Shown here: piece by piece, positions 1 through 8,335 of the stretch | Position numbering within the stretch: position 1 is the first letter of the stretch | How the letters are laid out: every line of letters starts with the position of its first letter | Origin: Alloboseaceae bacterium BT-24-1 | Lineage (GTDB): Bacteria > Pseudomonadota > Alphaproteobacteria > Rhizobiales > Beijerinckiaceae | Direction: 5' to 3' | Length of the DNA stretch: 64,000 nucleotides | NCBI GenBank assembly: GCA_025846845.1 | Contig: JAOYTL010000001.1 | Location: 744,001-808,000 of the forward strand | Made by a program: the position numbers and the translations under genes | Notes under the pieces: generated by a model | Databases searched by the model: none | Seen by the model: only the letters and a program-made list of their open reading frames with translations | What the model was told of the DNA's origin: nothing

Positions 1-108
1 GTGCTTGTCGTATTTGGCGCCGGCGCCGGCGCTCTTGATCGTGCTGGCCTCGCTGGAGATGTCCCCCTGCTTCTGGCCCTTGATGGTCATGTAGGCGTCG
101 AGTGCCAT
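1..108 (-). CDS. hcp: Hcp (TssD) T6SS tube protein, N-terminal part only
   Basis: This is the first 36 codons of an Hcp-family protein; the rest lies beyond the left window edge. The start reads MALDAYMTIKGQKQGDI, the usual Hcp opening in which the first beta strand is followed by a G-x-x-x-G-D turn. Hcp hexamers stack into the inner tube of the T6SS and carry effectors. The ATG at 108 is preceded by a purine-rich GGGAAGAGA. The gene lies 322 bases downstream of the previous minus-strand gene and has a sigma-54-like promoter in that gap, so it can be transcribed apart from the long tss operon. Identity is confident from the N-terminus and the context; nothing can be said about the C-terminal half. 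Confidence 0.9.
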   Translation of the reverse strand, partial: MALDAYMTIKGQKQGDISSEASTIKSAGAGAKYDKH

Positions 109-430
109 TGTTCTCTTCCCTGGAATTCGCTGCTCCGGCTCGAGCCGGCGCCCTTGCTCGGCAAGGGGCGTACCAAGTAAAAGAAATCACCTATCCTATT
201 GATCTAATTTTGATAAATCCGTTTTCGTCACTGGCGTGACTGCGCAGTTTCCTGCGCTCATTCGGCTAACTGCGCAGGCGCGCGCTCACCTCGATCTGGC
301 TGCCGGGCCGAAGACAGACTAGCGACGCCGGTCATGCCTATGTACCGCGCCGCAACTACGGCGACGTAGAACGCAGAATCGCAGCGATCCAAAGCTGAAC
401 AGGATGGATGACGTGAGCCGGACGGCGGCT
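109..430. other. Intergenic region upstream of hcp
   Basis: This is a 322-base stretch without a convincing gene. It contains the sigma-54-like promoter at 161-175, an AT-rich patch around 178-225 that contrasts with the GC-rich surroundings, and two copies of ACTGCGCAG (around 240 and 272). The small frames crossing it are shadows of the next gene. The AT-rich patch just upstream of the -24 element would suit an activator or IHF site, but that is inference. Confidence 0.6.
161..175 (-). promoter_or_regulatory. Sigma-54-type -24/-12 promoter for hcp
   Basis: On the minus strand this reads TGGTACGCCCCTTGC, matching the RpoN consensus TGGCAC-N5-TTGC at 14 of the 15 positions with correct spacing. 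The -12 GC lies at 161-162, so transcription would start near 150, about 40 bases before the hcp ATG at 108. Sigma-54 control of hcp operons is known from several T6SS. No bacterial enhancer-binding protein is encoded in this window, so the activator would be elsewhere. Confidence 0.65.
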
Positions 431-790
431 TCAGGGGCGAGTGCGCCCCACGGCTTCGAGCCGGCTGTCGCAGGCGAGGACGGCGCGGGTCGCCAGGTCG
501 ACGATGAGATCGGCGCTGACGCGATAGCCCATGTCGCCAGCGACCATTTCCCCGCTGACATGGATGCCGGCGCAGGCGCGGCGTTCACGCTGTGTCTGTG
601 CCGCCGGGCTCGCCGACAGCCTGATCCGGACCGCCCGGCCGTCCGGCAAGATGGTCTCGCGCCAGCTCTCGCCCGGCACCGGCACCAGATGGAAGCCGAA
701 CGCCTCGCCCGGGAAGACCTGGGTTCGCACTGCCTCATGGACGAGCGCGGCCAGCGGATCGAGTTCGCGTGTCGGTGGTTGCCAGATCAT
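431..790 (-). CDS. Small unknown protein following vgrG
   Basis: This is a 119-residue protein I do not recognise. It begins 7 bases after the vgrG stop and reads in the same direction, so it is probably translated from the same message. It has no signal peptide or membrane segment. It has an acidic/hydrophobic N-terminus, a central FGFHLVPVPG segment and alternating hydrophobic residues that suggest a small mixed alpha/beta fold. Its position immediately after vgrG is where many T6SS encode adaptors, effectors or immunity proteins. An overlapping frame at 319-738 is very arginine-rich and was rejected as a shadow. Confidence 0.6.
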   Translation of the reverse strand: MIWQPPTRELDPLAALVHEAVRTQVFPGEAFGFHLVPVPGESWRETILPDGRAVRIRLSASPAAQTQRERRACAGIHVSGEMVAGDMGYRVSADLIVDLATRAVLACDSRLEAVGRTRP

Positions 791-797
791 CGCAGGT

Positions 798-2294
798 TCA
801 GCTTGCCGAGCCGTCGTTCATCTCGAACAGAGTGCCGGACGGGGAGCGGAAGCGGTTGAGCGTGCGGTTGCGCTTGGAGACGACGTTCGGGGTCAGCGGG
901 TTCGGCACCGCGCCGACGATGATCGGCCGGTCGACATCGCCATTGACGCAGCTGAGGATCACCTCGGTGCCCTTCAGCAGCGGGAAATGCATGCCGGTAT
1001 CGGACGGGCCGGCATAGGGCTCGGCCTTGCGCAGAAACTCGCTCGCCTTGCCCTCGGCGCTGTCGCCCTCGTCATAGCGCAGGCGCACCTTGTAGCGCCC
1101 TTGGGTATCGACCTCGGCGCGCGTGCCGTCGGCCTCACCGTCGACGAAGGCGTTGAACAGCCCGGCCGCCAGCGGTCGCGGCGTACGCCGTTCGGGCCGG
1201 AACGGCACGGAGAGCGGGATCGCCTCGAAGCGGTTGCCATAGGGCGCGCCCGCAACGGTCTCGCCGGTGCCATAGCCGACCGGGGCCGGCGTCGAGACCT
1301 CGTGCTCGACGGAGATGACGAGATAACGATCGTCGAGCGAGGGATGGCCGGTCAGGCTGAAGAATGCGCCCGGGCGCAGCTGCGGCGCATTGCTGACGCC
1401 ACGGAAGATCTTGGCCCGGCAAGCGATCTCCTCGGCCCGGACCTTGGCGAGATGGTCGCCCTCGTCGGGCTCGAGGAAGTGCTGGCCGTATTCGATGATG
1501 GTGCCGGTCTTGCCGCCTTCGACGTCGGCCCGCGCGCGCAGCAGCAGCGCCGGCTTCTCGGGATTGTATTCGCGCAGCACCACCGATTTCGTCACCGGCC
1601 GGGCGACGAAGCCGAACGACGTAACCGCCGCCTGCGCCGTGCTGATCGCGTCATGGCCATGACGGTAAGGCAGGGTCTTCGCCTCGATGAACGCGACATT
1701 GCTGTCGCCGAACACCGCGCTCTCGCCATCCTCGCTCTGCTTGAAGAAATAGAAGATGCCGCTGCCCTCGCACCAGCGCGACAGGAAGGACAGGTCGCTC
1801 TCGTTGTACTGCACGATGAACTCGCGCTCGCGGTAGTTCGCGGCAAGATTGAGCTCATGCTCGATGGTGATATGGCCGTGATTGGCCGCCAGCGAGCCTT
1901 CGAGTTCCTTCTGAATGATGTCCTTGACCGAGACCTTGCTGGTCGAGCCATAGACTTGGTTCTGGCGGCTGAGCTCGAGCATCCTGAGGCGCGGCGCGAT
2001 CACCACCGCGTAGAGATACCCCTGGTCGCCGAGCGCATCCTCGGCAGCGAATTCGACGACGACGCCGTGTACCACCAGTTCGCCGGCTTCCGTGTTCAGC
2101 GTCAGTTTGGCTCGCTCGCCGACGACGTCCTCGGCGCTGATCGCCTTGTCCGAGCGGAACGCCACCCGGTAGGCGTAGGGCTCCGAGATCGCTTCGCGGC
2201 CGGTGACCCGCTCGACATGCAGGCCGTCCTTGATGCTGCCGCTGGCGAGGGCGAGCGCGATCGTGGTGTCGTGACTGGCGGGTCGGTCGAGCAT
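798..2294 (-). CDS. vgrG: VgrG (TssI) T6SS spike protein, short form
   Basis: VgrG trimers form the gp27/gp5-like spike at the tip of the Hcp tube. This 498-residue protein shows the gp27-like part (for example YREREFIVQYNESDLSFLSRWCE around residues 150-175) and the gp5 OB-fold region near 400-470 (TQGRYKVRLRYDEGD, GTEVILSCVNGDVDRP, IIVGAVPNP). It then stops just after SPSGTLFEMNDG, where longer VgrGs (about 600-700 residues or more) continue into the repetitive beta-helical needle. No frameshifted continuation is visible, because the next gene begins after 7 bases. The stop therefore looks natural, and the needle is very short or supplied by another protein. The ATG at 2294 is the only good start. 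Confidence 0.93.
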   Translation of the reverse strand: MLDRPASHDTTIALALASGSIKDGLHVERVTGREAISEPYAYRVAFRSDKAISAEDVVGERAKLTLNTEAGELVVHGVVVEFAAEDALGDQGYLYAVVIAPRLRMLELSRQNQVYGSTSKVSVKDIIQKELEGSLAANHGHITIEHELNLAANYREREFIVQYNESDLSFLSRWCEGSGIFYFFKQSEDGESAVFGDSNVAFIEAKTLPYRHGHDAISTAQAAVTSFGFVARPVTKSVVLREYNPEKPALLLRARADVEGGKTGTIIEYGQHFLEPDEGDHLAKVRAEEIACRAKIFRGVSNAPQLRPGAFFSLTGHPSLDDRYLVISVEHEVSTPAPVGYGTGETVAGAPYGNRFEAIPLSVPFRPERRTPRPLAAGLFNAFVDGEADGTRAEVDTQGRYKVRLRYDEGDSAEGKASEFLRKAEPYAGPSDTGMHFPLLKGTEVILSCVNGDVDRPIIVGAVPNPLTPNVVSKRNRTLNRFRSPSGTLFEMNDGSAS

Positions 2295-2329
2295 GGCACG
2301 TCGCGTCCGGTAATGGGAACGAGGTGACG

Positions 2330-3373
2330 CTAGGGCGGGGCGTTGACAGGTTTACGACGGTGTAGGCGTTCGAGCAGGCTTTGGGCATGGCCGAGCAAGG
2401 CGCGGCGGTGATCCGAAAGCCGCGGTCTCAGGATGCGCCCGGCGAAATCGAGCGCGCTGCCCGGCCGCGTCTCCACCTCCCAATCGAAGCCGCGCCGCAA
2501 CGCGACCCAGCGGCCGCCGCGAAAACCGGGTGGCGAAGCCGGAATCAGCCCCTCCGCCATCGCCGCAGCCGCCGAACGGCCGTCGAAAGGATGCCTTCCG
2601 GCGACCATCACATAGGTCAGCATGGCAAAGGAGAAGATGTCGTCGCGCGGGTCCGGCGCCTGCCCGGCGAGCGCAGCGGGCGAGGCATAGGCCGGCGTGA
2701 CCGCGTGCAGCCGCCTGAGGAAGAAGCCGGTCTCGTCCTCGGACGGCCGGTGATCCGGCGGCAGCAAGGGCTGGGCCGTGCCGAAATCGATCAGCTTCAC
2801 ATGGCCGTCCTGGGTGATGAAGACATTGCCCGGCTTCAGGTCGCCATGCACCATGTCTGCGGCGTGCACGGCGGCGAGCCCGGCCCCGAGCTCCGTGACG
2901 ATGCGCAACGCAAGCCGGCGCTCGAGCGCCTTGCCGTCGCGTTCCTGCATCACCTGCGCCAACGTCTTGCCGCGCAGCAATTCCATGACGAGGAAGTGCA
3001 GCGGCCCCTCGCGGTCGAAGTCGTGCACCTTGACGACATTGGGGTGGCGCAGCGCCAGCAGCCGCCGGCCCTCGCGATGCAGCAGGGTCGCGGCGTCGTC
3101 ATGATAACCGTCCCCGATATCGGTGACCTTGAGCGCGACCTCGGGATCGAGCGCCCGCGCCCGCCGGCGGACATGGTCGACGGCGCGGTAGACCGTGCTC
3201 ATGCCGCCGCGCCCGACCACCTCGACGAGTTCGAAGCGCCCGCGCAGCAACGTCCCGAGTGGCGCCGGCAGAGCACGTTCGCTGGATTGCGGCGGCGAGG
3301 CTGCGGGCAAGGTCGCGGCTTGCACTTCGCGCCCTTCGGCCGCGCGCCGACGCCGTCTGCGCCGGACCTTCAC
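2330..3373 (-). CDS. T6SS-associated Ser/Thr protein kinase (PpkA/Stk1-like)
   Basis: This is a 347-residue eukaryotic-type kinase that would phosphorylate T6SS regulators such as FHA proteins. All key motifs are visible: glycine loop GRGGMSTVY (54-62), Lys82 in ALK, the aC glutamate near residue 101, catalytic loop HGDLKPGN (176-183) and DFG (196-198). The N-terminus is a run of arginines, and there is no obvious C-terminal membrane segment or sensor domain, unlike the long PpkA of Pseudomonas. It starts with GTG overlapping the phosphatase stop (GTGA). The phosphatase partner upstream and the FHA protein TagH in the same operon fit the known PpkA-PppA-Fha switch that turns T6SS assembly on post-translationally. 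Confidence 0.93.
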   Translation of the reverse strand: MKVRRRRRRRAAEGREVQAATLPAASPPQSSERALPAPLGTLLRGRFELVEVVGRGGMSTVYRAVDHVRRRARALDPEVALKVTDIGDGYHDDAATLLHREGRRLLALRHPNVVKVHDFDREGPLHFLVMELLRGKTLAQVMQERDGKALERRLALRIVTELGAGLAAVHAADMVHGDLKPGNVFITQDGHVKLIDFGTAQPLLPPDHRPSEDETGFFLRRLHAVTPAYASPAALAGQAPDPRDDIFSFAMLTYVMVAGRHPFDGRSAAAAMAEGLIPASPPGFRGGRWVALRRGFDWEVETRPGSALDFAGRILRPRLSDHRRALLGHAQSLLERLHRRKPVNAPP

Positions 3374-4056
3374 AGCCGCCTCGCGATCACGGCGGTGATG
3401 TCGTCGCGGCCACCATTGGCGACAGCGCGGGCGACGAGCCGCTCGGCGAGGCCCGCCAGCGGCTCGTCTAGCAATTCACCGATCTCGACGTCGGCGAGCG
3501 CCTTGTTGAGGCCGTCGCTGCACAGGAGCAGCGTGTCGCCGGGCAGCGTCGGCGTCACACAGCGGGCGATCGGCAGATAGGCGGCCGAGCCGACCGCGCG
3601 GGTCAGGACATGGCCGGCACCGGGGCCCTGCCCGAGCACATGATCCTCGGTCAGCTGGGCGAGAGCGTCGTCGCGCCGGCGATAGACGCGGCTGTCGCCA
3701 GCCCAGAGGCAGACGAGCATGCCCTCGCCGACCAAAGCCACCACGACGGTCGAGCCGACGATGTCGCCCTCGGCCGAGCGCGCCGCATGCTCGCGCAGCG
3801 CATCGTTGATGGCGGTTATGCCTTCCTCGGCAAGGGCGACGCGCATCGTCAGCGCCGCCGGCGGCTCGGACACGGCAGCGAGCATGCGGGTGATCGATTG
3901 GCTGGCAAGCTCGCCATCGGCATGGCCGCCCATGCCGTCGGCGACCGCGAACAGCCCCGCATCCGGCAGAGCGGCATAGCTGTCCTGGTTGACGTCATGG
4001 CGCGGGCCCTGCCGCGTCGCGACCGAAACCTCCCAAACCTCTCCCACGAGGCTCAT
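3370..4056 (-). CDS. PP2C-type protein phosphatase (PppA/Stp1-like)
   Basis: This 228-residue PPM-family metal-dependent phosphatase should reverse phosphorylation by the neighbouring kinase. Metal-binding aspartates sit in NQDS (D25), VADGMGGH (D40), CSDGLN (about residue 181) and GRDDIT (about 217). The length equals a bare catalytic domain with no membrane segment, so the protein is cytosolic. The ATG overlaps the tagF stop (ATGA), and its own stop overlaps the kinase GTG, so tagF, phosphatase and kinase are translationally coupled. In Pseudomonas, PppA and TagF both hold T6SS in the off state; the coupling here suggests that stoichiometric balance matters. Confidence 0.93.
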   Translation of the reverse strand: MSLVGEVWEVSVATRQGPRHDVNQDSYAALPDAGLFAVADGMGGHADGELASQSITRMLAAVSEPPAALTMRVALAEEGITAINDALREHAARSAEGDIVGSTVVVALVGEGMLVCLWAGDSRVYRRRDDALAQLTEDHVLGQGPGAGHVLTRAVGSAAYLPIARCVTPTLPGDTLLLCSDGLNKALADVEIGELLDEPLAGLAERLVARAVANGGRDDITAVIARRL

Positions 4057-4745
4057 GCACCTTGTCGCGCGGCCGCAGCGCGCCAGCCATGGCGCAACCA
4101 GTCGCCCGAAAAGAATCCGGCGCAGGCGGTGGGGTCAGGAAGCCCTTCGCAGCTCAGGGCGGTTGCCGGCCGCCCATTCCAGCGGCCATGCCACCAATGA
4201 CTGGCGCCGTCCTGCGCCGGGCTATCGGCTGCGCCGGACGACAGGCGCTCCGCTTCACTGTCGACGACGAGTCGGCCGCCGCCCGGCCCGGTCCAGAGGC
4301 TGACCGCGGCGCGCTGGGCCTCGAGCCGGCGGCGCAGGCTCACCAGTGCATCGGGCAAGGATCGCTCTGTCGCGATCAGGTCGAGCATCACGACCTCGAA
4401 CAGGTCGAGCAGGCCCTCACTCGCGGCGAAGCCGGCGCCATCCTCGACCGGAAGCTCAAGCGCCAGCGTCAGCGGGTAGTGGCGCCGGACGCGATCGACC
4501 GAGCTGGCGAACACTCCGATCCAGCCGCTCGTGCCGATCAGGCCAGGCGCGAGCCTAAAGCGCCAGGGCGGGCTGAGCAGATAGGCACCGTCCCAGCGCG
4601 CGCCGAGCGCTTCGCGGCTCGCCGTCAGCATCGCCAGGAGCCAGGCTTCCCATGGCGTGACGAAGCGGCCGGGCAGCCCGTGCTGCACGAAATCCCCGGC
4701 CCAGGGCACCTTGCCGAACAGGCCGAAGGCCGGCGCCTCGCTCAC
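4053..4745 (-). CDS. tagF: TagF, T6SS-associated regulator
   Basis: This 230-residue protein has the TagF (DUF2094/ImpM) opening FGKVPWAGDFVQHGLPG within the first 30 residues, followed by the usual W-E-x-W and SGWIGVFASS segments. TagF represses T6SS post-translationally, by sequestering the FHA protein in the Pseudomonas case. The start is taken as GTG at 4745 because it overlaps the tssM stop as GTGA and places the conserved FGKVP near the N-terminus. A longer frame running to 5012 only reads the antisense-biased shadow of tssM. TagF stands alone here rather than fused to the PppA phosphatase, as it is in some rhizobial-type clusters. Confidence 0.9.
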   Translation of the reverse strand: MSEAPAFGLFGKVPWAGDFVQHGLPGRFVTPWEAWLLAMLTASREALGARWDGAYLLSPPWRFRLAPGLIGTSGWIGVFASSVDRVRRHYPLTLALELPVEDGAGFAASEGLLDLFEVVMLDLIATERSLPDALVSLRRRLEAQRAAVSLWTGPGGGRLVVDSEAERLSSGAADSPAQDGASHWWHGRWNGRPATALSCEGLPDPTACAGFFSGDWLRHGWRAAAARQGA

Positions 4746-7700
4746 AGCGAATCCGGGCAACGGAAGGCGCGCAAGGCACCGAGATTGAACGGGTTGTTCA
4801 CGCTCGCAGCGCGCAGCTGGTAGACGACGCGGGCATTCTCGTCGCCGGTCACGGTGATGCTGAACTGGTCGGCCCCGCCACGTGCTGCCAGCGAAGCGGC
4901 ATCGACTATGCGCAGCAGCGCCCAGGCGCCGGTCCGCTCGACTCGGGTGTCCTTGCCGTTGAGGTCCGTGAGCGTGACCGCGACCGTGCTGGCATCGGTC
5001 TTGGTCGGCCATTCCAGGTCGTAGGCGCGCTGCGCCTCATGGCGGTAGACGATGTCCTTGCCGTCGAGCGCCAGAGTCGCGCGCAGCAGCTTGGGGTCGA
5101 GGAAGCTCGGCCGCAGGCTGAACTTCAGCGAGGGCGCCGAGCCCGATCCGGCGAAGAAGGCGTTGCGGATCGCTCGCGCCCGATAGAACTGAGCCAGCGC
5201 CTCGCGCTTCAGCGGCAGGGCCGCCCCGTCCACGGTGATCGGCGCGTAACCGTTGCGCTGTTCCGTGACGAAGGGCGCGAGGTGCTTCTGGAAGAACTCG
5301 TCGAGCAGGCCGCCGGGGCGGAACATGTCGCTGAAATCACGCAGCGAGACCTCGTCCTTGGCGCTGGCGAAGAGCGGATAGCGCTGGTCGAGCGCCGCCT
5401 GGCATTGTGGCAGCACGTCCCGGCGCCAGGCTTGGTTGACGTAGTCGAGGGAGTCGCCGACCACCGAGGAGGCGCTGAGACTCGCCACCGCCCGCATGAT
5501 GCCGCGCACCGGCTCCGGCCGCAGCGCCGAATCCGCGCGGAGCTGGCCGAGCGCGTCGGCACCGGAACTGCCCCGCCGCGCCACCGCCTGATAGGCCGCC
5601 TGGCGCGGATCTGGCGCGTTCGAGACATTGCTGAGCGCACCGTAGGCACCGCTGAACAGTTCGCGGATGCGCCCCATCGCCGGCTGCGCGCCGCCCGGTG
5701 CGACGACCAGTTCCACCAGCGGGCGGAACGGTGCCGCGATCGTTGCGCCGGGCCAGGGCCCCTCCCCGAGTGCGGCGGTAGCGGCCGCATTCGCAGCGCT
5801 ACTGGCTGCTGCGGCGATCAACCCTCCCGCTGCGGTGCCGGCCGGCCCGGGCAAGCCGGCAGTGGCGGCAGCGGTCGTTCCGGTCGGAGGATCGCCCGGC
5901 AACGGCAGCTCGGTATTGGTGCGGACGATGCCGATCAGCCGCTCCAGCGGCGAATTCGCGGCGGCGAGCGCCTGTACGGCCGACAGGGCCTGCTGCGTCT
6001 CAGCAAAAGGCACCAGCCGCGCAGCCGTGATCGCGCCCTGCCAGGAGCGGATGTAGTCCGCGACATAGCGGTCCATCACCTCGCGCGTGCCGGTCTGGAC
6101 GATGCCCGAGCCGGCGGCTTCGCCACCGGTGACCCAGTCGATCCCAAGCTCCTCGCGGATCAGGATCGGCAGCCGCGGCAGCACGAAGTCGTAAAAGGCC
6201 TCACGTGTGAAGGCGGCCGGGATGACGGAGACAGCGTTATTACCGCTGCGGCCGAGCCCGAAATCGATCACGCCGGCGCCGATCGCGGTCGAGAGATCGA
6301 TCGGACGCAAGCGCGGATTCTGCGCAGCCTCGCGCAGCAGCCGTGCATAGACCTGCTCGCTGCGCGGGGTGCGCATCAGCCGCGCCCGCGTCATGTCGAT
6401 GATGCGCCGGTCGGTCGGCAGCGGCTTCGGCAACAGCGCGACGAGCTCGTCGAAATGCCGTCCGAGCTCGGCCGCCCGGCTTTGGTCGACCGGGAAGGCA
6501 AGCTGCGCCTCCTCGCGCGCAGCGCGCTGCACCACGCTGCGGTCGAAGCGTTCGGTGTCGCTCAGCATGAGATAGCTGCGCAGAAGGTCGCGCATGGCTT
6601 CGTTCTCAGCGCCGATCTGGGAGAGGCCGGTGAGCCGCTCCGACAGCCGCGTCGCGAAGGCCGGGTAGAGCCGGTTAACGATGAGGCGCTCGCGCAATTC
6701 CGCCGCCGCCGGCGCGAGCGAAGGCGTGGCGCTGAGCCCGAAGCCGTCAAGCCAACCGAAGATGCCGCCCTGCCCGCTTGCATCGCGCACCGCGTCGGCC
6801 GCCTGGAGCACCGGCAGCAGCGTCGCCGGCGTGACGCGCGCCGGCACCGCCGCCAGCCGCGTCTCGACCGGTGCGAGCGCTTCGTTGGTGGCGGCGATCC
6901 TGGCCTGGCTGCGCGTCGCCGCGCCCCACCAGAGCATGCCGAGGCCGATCACCAGCGCCGCCGCCACGCCGTAGCCGATGTTCTGGGCTCGCACGAGGCT
7001 GCGTTCGAGCTTGCGGTCGACGCCGACGAGCCCCTGCTCCTCGAAGATCACCTCGGTCAGCAGCCGGTTGACGAAGAAGGCCTTGCCCTGCCCCGAGAAC
7101 GGCGCCCGCTGGCCGCTGGTCAGCCCGAAGCTGCGCCCGAACGCGGCGAGCACGCGGTCGATCGGCGTGCCCTCCTGCGTACCGCTGGTGAAGTAGACAC
7201 CGCGCAGCCGCGACTGCGTCTCGAACTTGCTCTGCTTGAAGATCTCGTGGACGAAGCTCGCCAGATCACGGCGCAGCCCGGCGAACTCCTTGGGGAAGAG
7301 ATAGATGCGCCCGCGCCGGTTCAGGCCGCGCTCGGCATGGGCGCGCTCGCGCATGACCTGGTCGAGACGGTCGGCGAGCTCGCGCAGGTTCTGATCGAGG
7401 ATCTCGGTCAGGCGCGTCGCCAGATTGGCGTCGGGCGGAAAGGTCATGCCCCAGACCTGCGCCCGCCCGCTCTCGTTCAGACCGTCGAAGAACTCGGAGA
7501 AGCCGGGGATCAGGTCGCATTTGGTGATCAGGAGATAGGTCGGCAATTCGACGCCGAAGGTCTTGGCCAACTCCTGCAGGCGGGCGCGCAACGCCGCGAC
7601 ATGGCGCTTCCGCTCGACCTCGTTCTGCAGGAGGATGTCGGACAGGCTGATCGCGAGAACGATGCCGTTGAGCGGCCGGCGCCCGCGATGGGTCTTGAGC

Positions 7701-8335
7701 AGGTCGAGGAAGCCGCGCCAGGCGGCGCCGTCGACCGCGGCGTTCGATTCATGGGTGGTGTAGCGTCCGGCCGTGTCGATCAGCACCGCCTGGTCGGTGA
7801 ACCACCAGTCACAATGGCGGGTACCGCCCAGCCCAGCGACGGGATCGGTCCCGAGCGTGCGCGCCAGCGGGAAGTCGAGGCCGGAGTTCTTCAGGATCGT
7901 CGTCTTGCCGGAGCCGGGCGGGCCGATGATGACATACCAAGGCAATTCGAACAGATAGGCATCGCCCTTGCGCCCGGCGAAGATCGTCTCCTTGAGGGTC
8001 GTCAGCGCCCCTTCGAAGCGCTCGCGGATGATCTCGATCTCGTCGGTTCCGCCGGAATCGGCCATGGCCGCCAGCCCGCCGGTATCGAGCAGCGACTTGA
8101 TCATCCGGGCATTGGCGCGCCGGGCCAGATAAAGGCGCAGCAGCGAGACGCCGACCAGGCCGGCAAGCAGCAGGATGATCGCGCTCGTGCGCGCCTCCGC
8201 CGAGACCAGCGGCGCCCAGCCGAAGAGCGAGAGATACGGGCCGCCGGCCCAAATCACCACGCACAGCGCGACCACGCCGAAGACAGTGACCAGCCCGCGC
8301 AGCGACAGGAATCCGAGCAGATAGGAGCGGATCAT
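4742..8335 (-). CDS. tssM: TssM (IcmF/VasK) inner-membrane T6SS protein
   Basis: This is an 1197-residue TssM, the central pillar of the T6SS membrane complex that links TssL to the TssJ lipoprotein. Two N-terminal membrane segments (about 12-32 and 50-70) precede a cytoplasmic GTPase-like domain with an intact Walker A GPPGSGKT (138-145) and a Walker B-like AVLIDTAG (183-190). A third membrane segment lies near 452-475. The large periplasmic part follows, ending in the beta-rich TssJ-binding domain. An alanine/glycine-rich linker near residues 810-860 (PGPAGTAAGG) is unusually low in complexity. The ATG overlaps the tssL stop. The long plus-strand frame across this gene (5039-8419) is an antisense artefact of GC-rich codon usage. 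Confidence 0.96.
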   Translation of the reverse strand: MIRSYLLGFLSLRGLVTVFGVVALCVVIWAGGPYLSLFGWAPLVSAEARTSAIILLLAGLVGVSLLRLYLARRANARMIKSLLDTGGLAAMADSGGTDEIEIIRERFEGALTTLKETIFAGRKGDAYLFELPWYVIIGPPGSGKTTILKNSGLDFPLARTLGTDPVAGLGGTRHCDWWFTDQAVLIDTAGRYTTHESNAAVDGAAWRGFLDLLKTHRGRRPLNGIVLAISLSDILLQNEVERKRHVAALRARLQELAKTFGVELPTYLLITKCDLIPGFSEFFDGLNESGRAQVWGMTFPPDANLATRLTEILDQNLRELADRLDQVMRERAHAERGLNRRGRIYLFPKEFAGLRRDLASFVHEIFKQSKFETQSRLRGVYFTSGTQEGTPIDRVLAAFGRSFGLTSGQRAPFSGQGKAFFVNRLLTEVIFEEQGLVGVDRKLERSLVRAQNIGYGVAAALVIGLGMLWWGAATRSQARIAATNEALAPVETRLAAVPARVTPATLLPVLQAADAVRDASGQGGIFGWLDGFGLSATPSLAPAAAELRERLIVNRLYPAFATRLSERLTGLSQIGAENEAMRDLLRSYLMLSDTERFDRSVVQRAAREEAQLAFPVDQSRAAELGRHFDELVALLPKPLPTDRRIIDMTRARLMRTPRSEQVYARLLREAAQNPRLRPIDLSTAIGAGVIDFGLGRSGNNAVSVIPAAFTREAFYDFVLPRLPILIREELGIDWVTGGEAAGSGIVQTGTREVMDRYVADYIRSWQGAITAARLVPFAETQQALSAVQALAAANSPLERLIGIVRTNTELPLPGDPPTGTTAAATAGLPGPAGTAAGGLIAAAASSAANAAATAALGEGPWPGATIAAPFRPLVELVVAPGGAQPAMGRIRELFSGAYGALSNVSNAPDPRQAAYQAVARRGSSGADALGQLRADSALRPEPVRGIMRAVASLSASSVVGDSLDYVNQAWRRDVLPQCQAALDQRYPLFASAKDEVSLRDFSDMFRPGGLLDEFFQKHLAPFVTEQRNGYAPITVDGAALPLKREALAQFYRARAIRNAFFAGSGSAPSLKFSLRPSFLDPKLLRATLALDGKDIVYRHEAQRAYDLEWPTKTDASTVAVTLTDLNGKDTRVERTGAWALLRIVDAASLAARGGADQFSITVTGDENARVVYQLRAASVNNPFNLGALRAFRCPDSL

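Noticed and set aside
319-738. 139-residue frame in the hcp-vgrG gap
   Set aside because: Overlaps the better-supported 431-790 gene, is very arginine-rich and has no ribosome site.
531-2327. 598-residue plus-strand frame over vgrG
   Set aside because: Antisense shadow of vgrG with no protein features; vgrG itself is intact on the minus strand.
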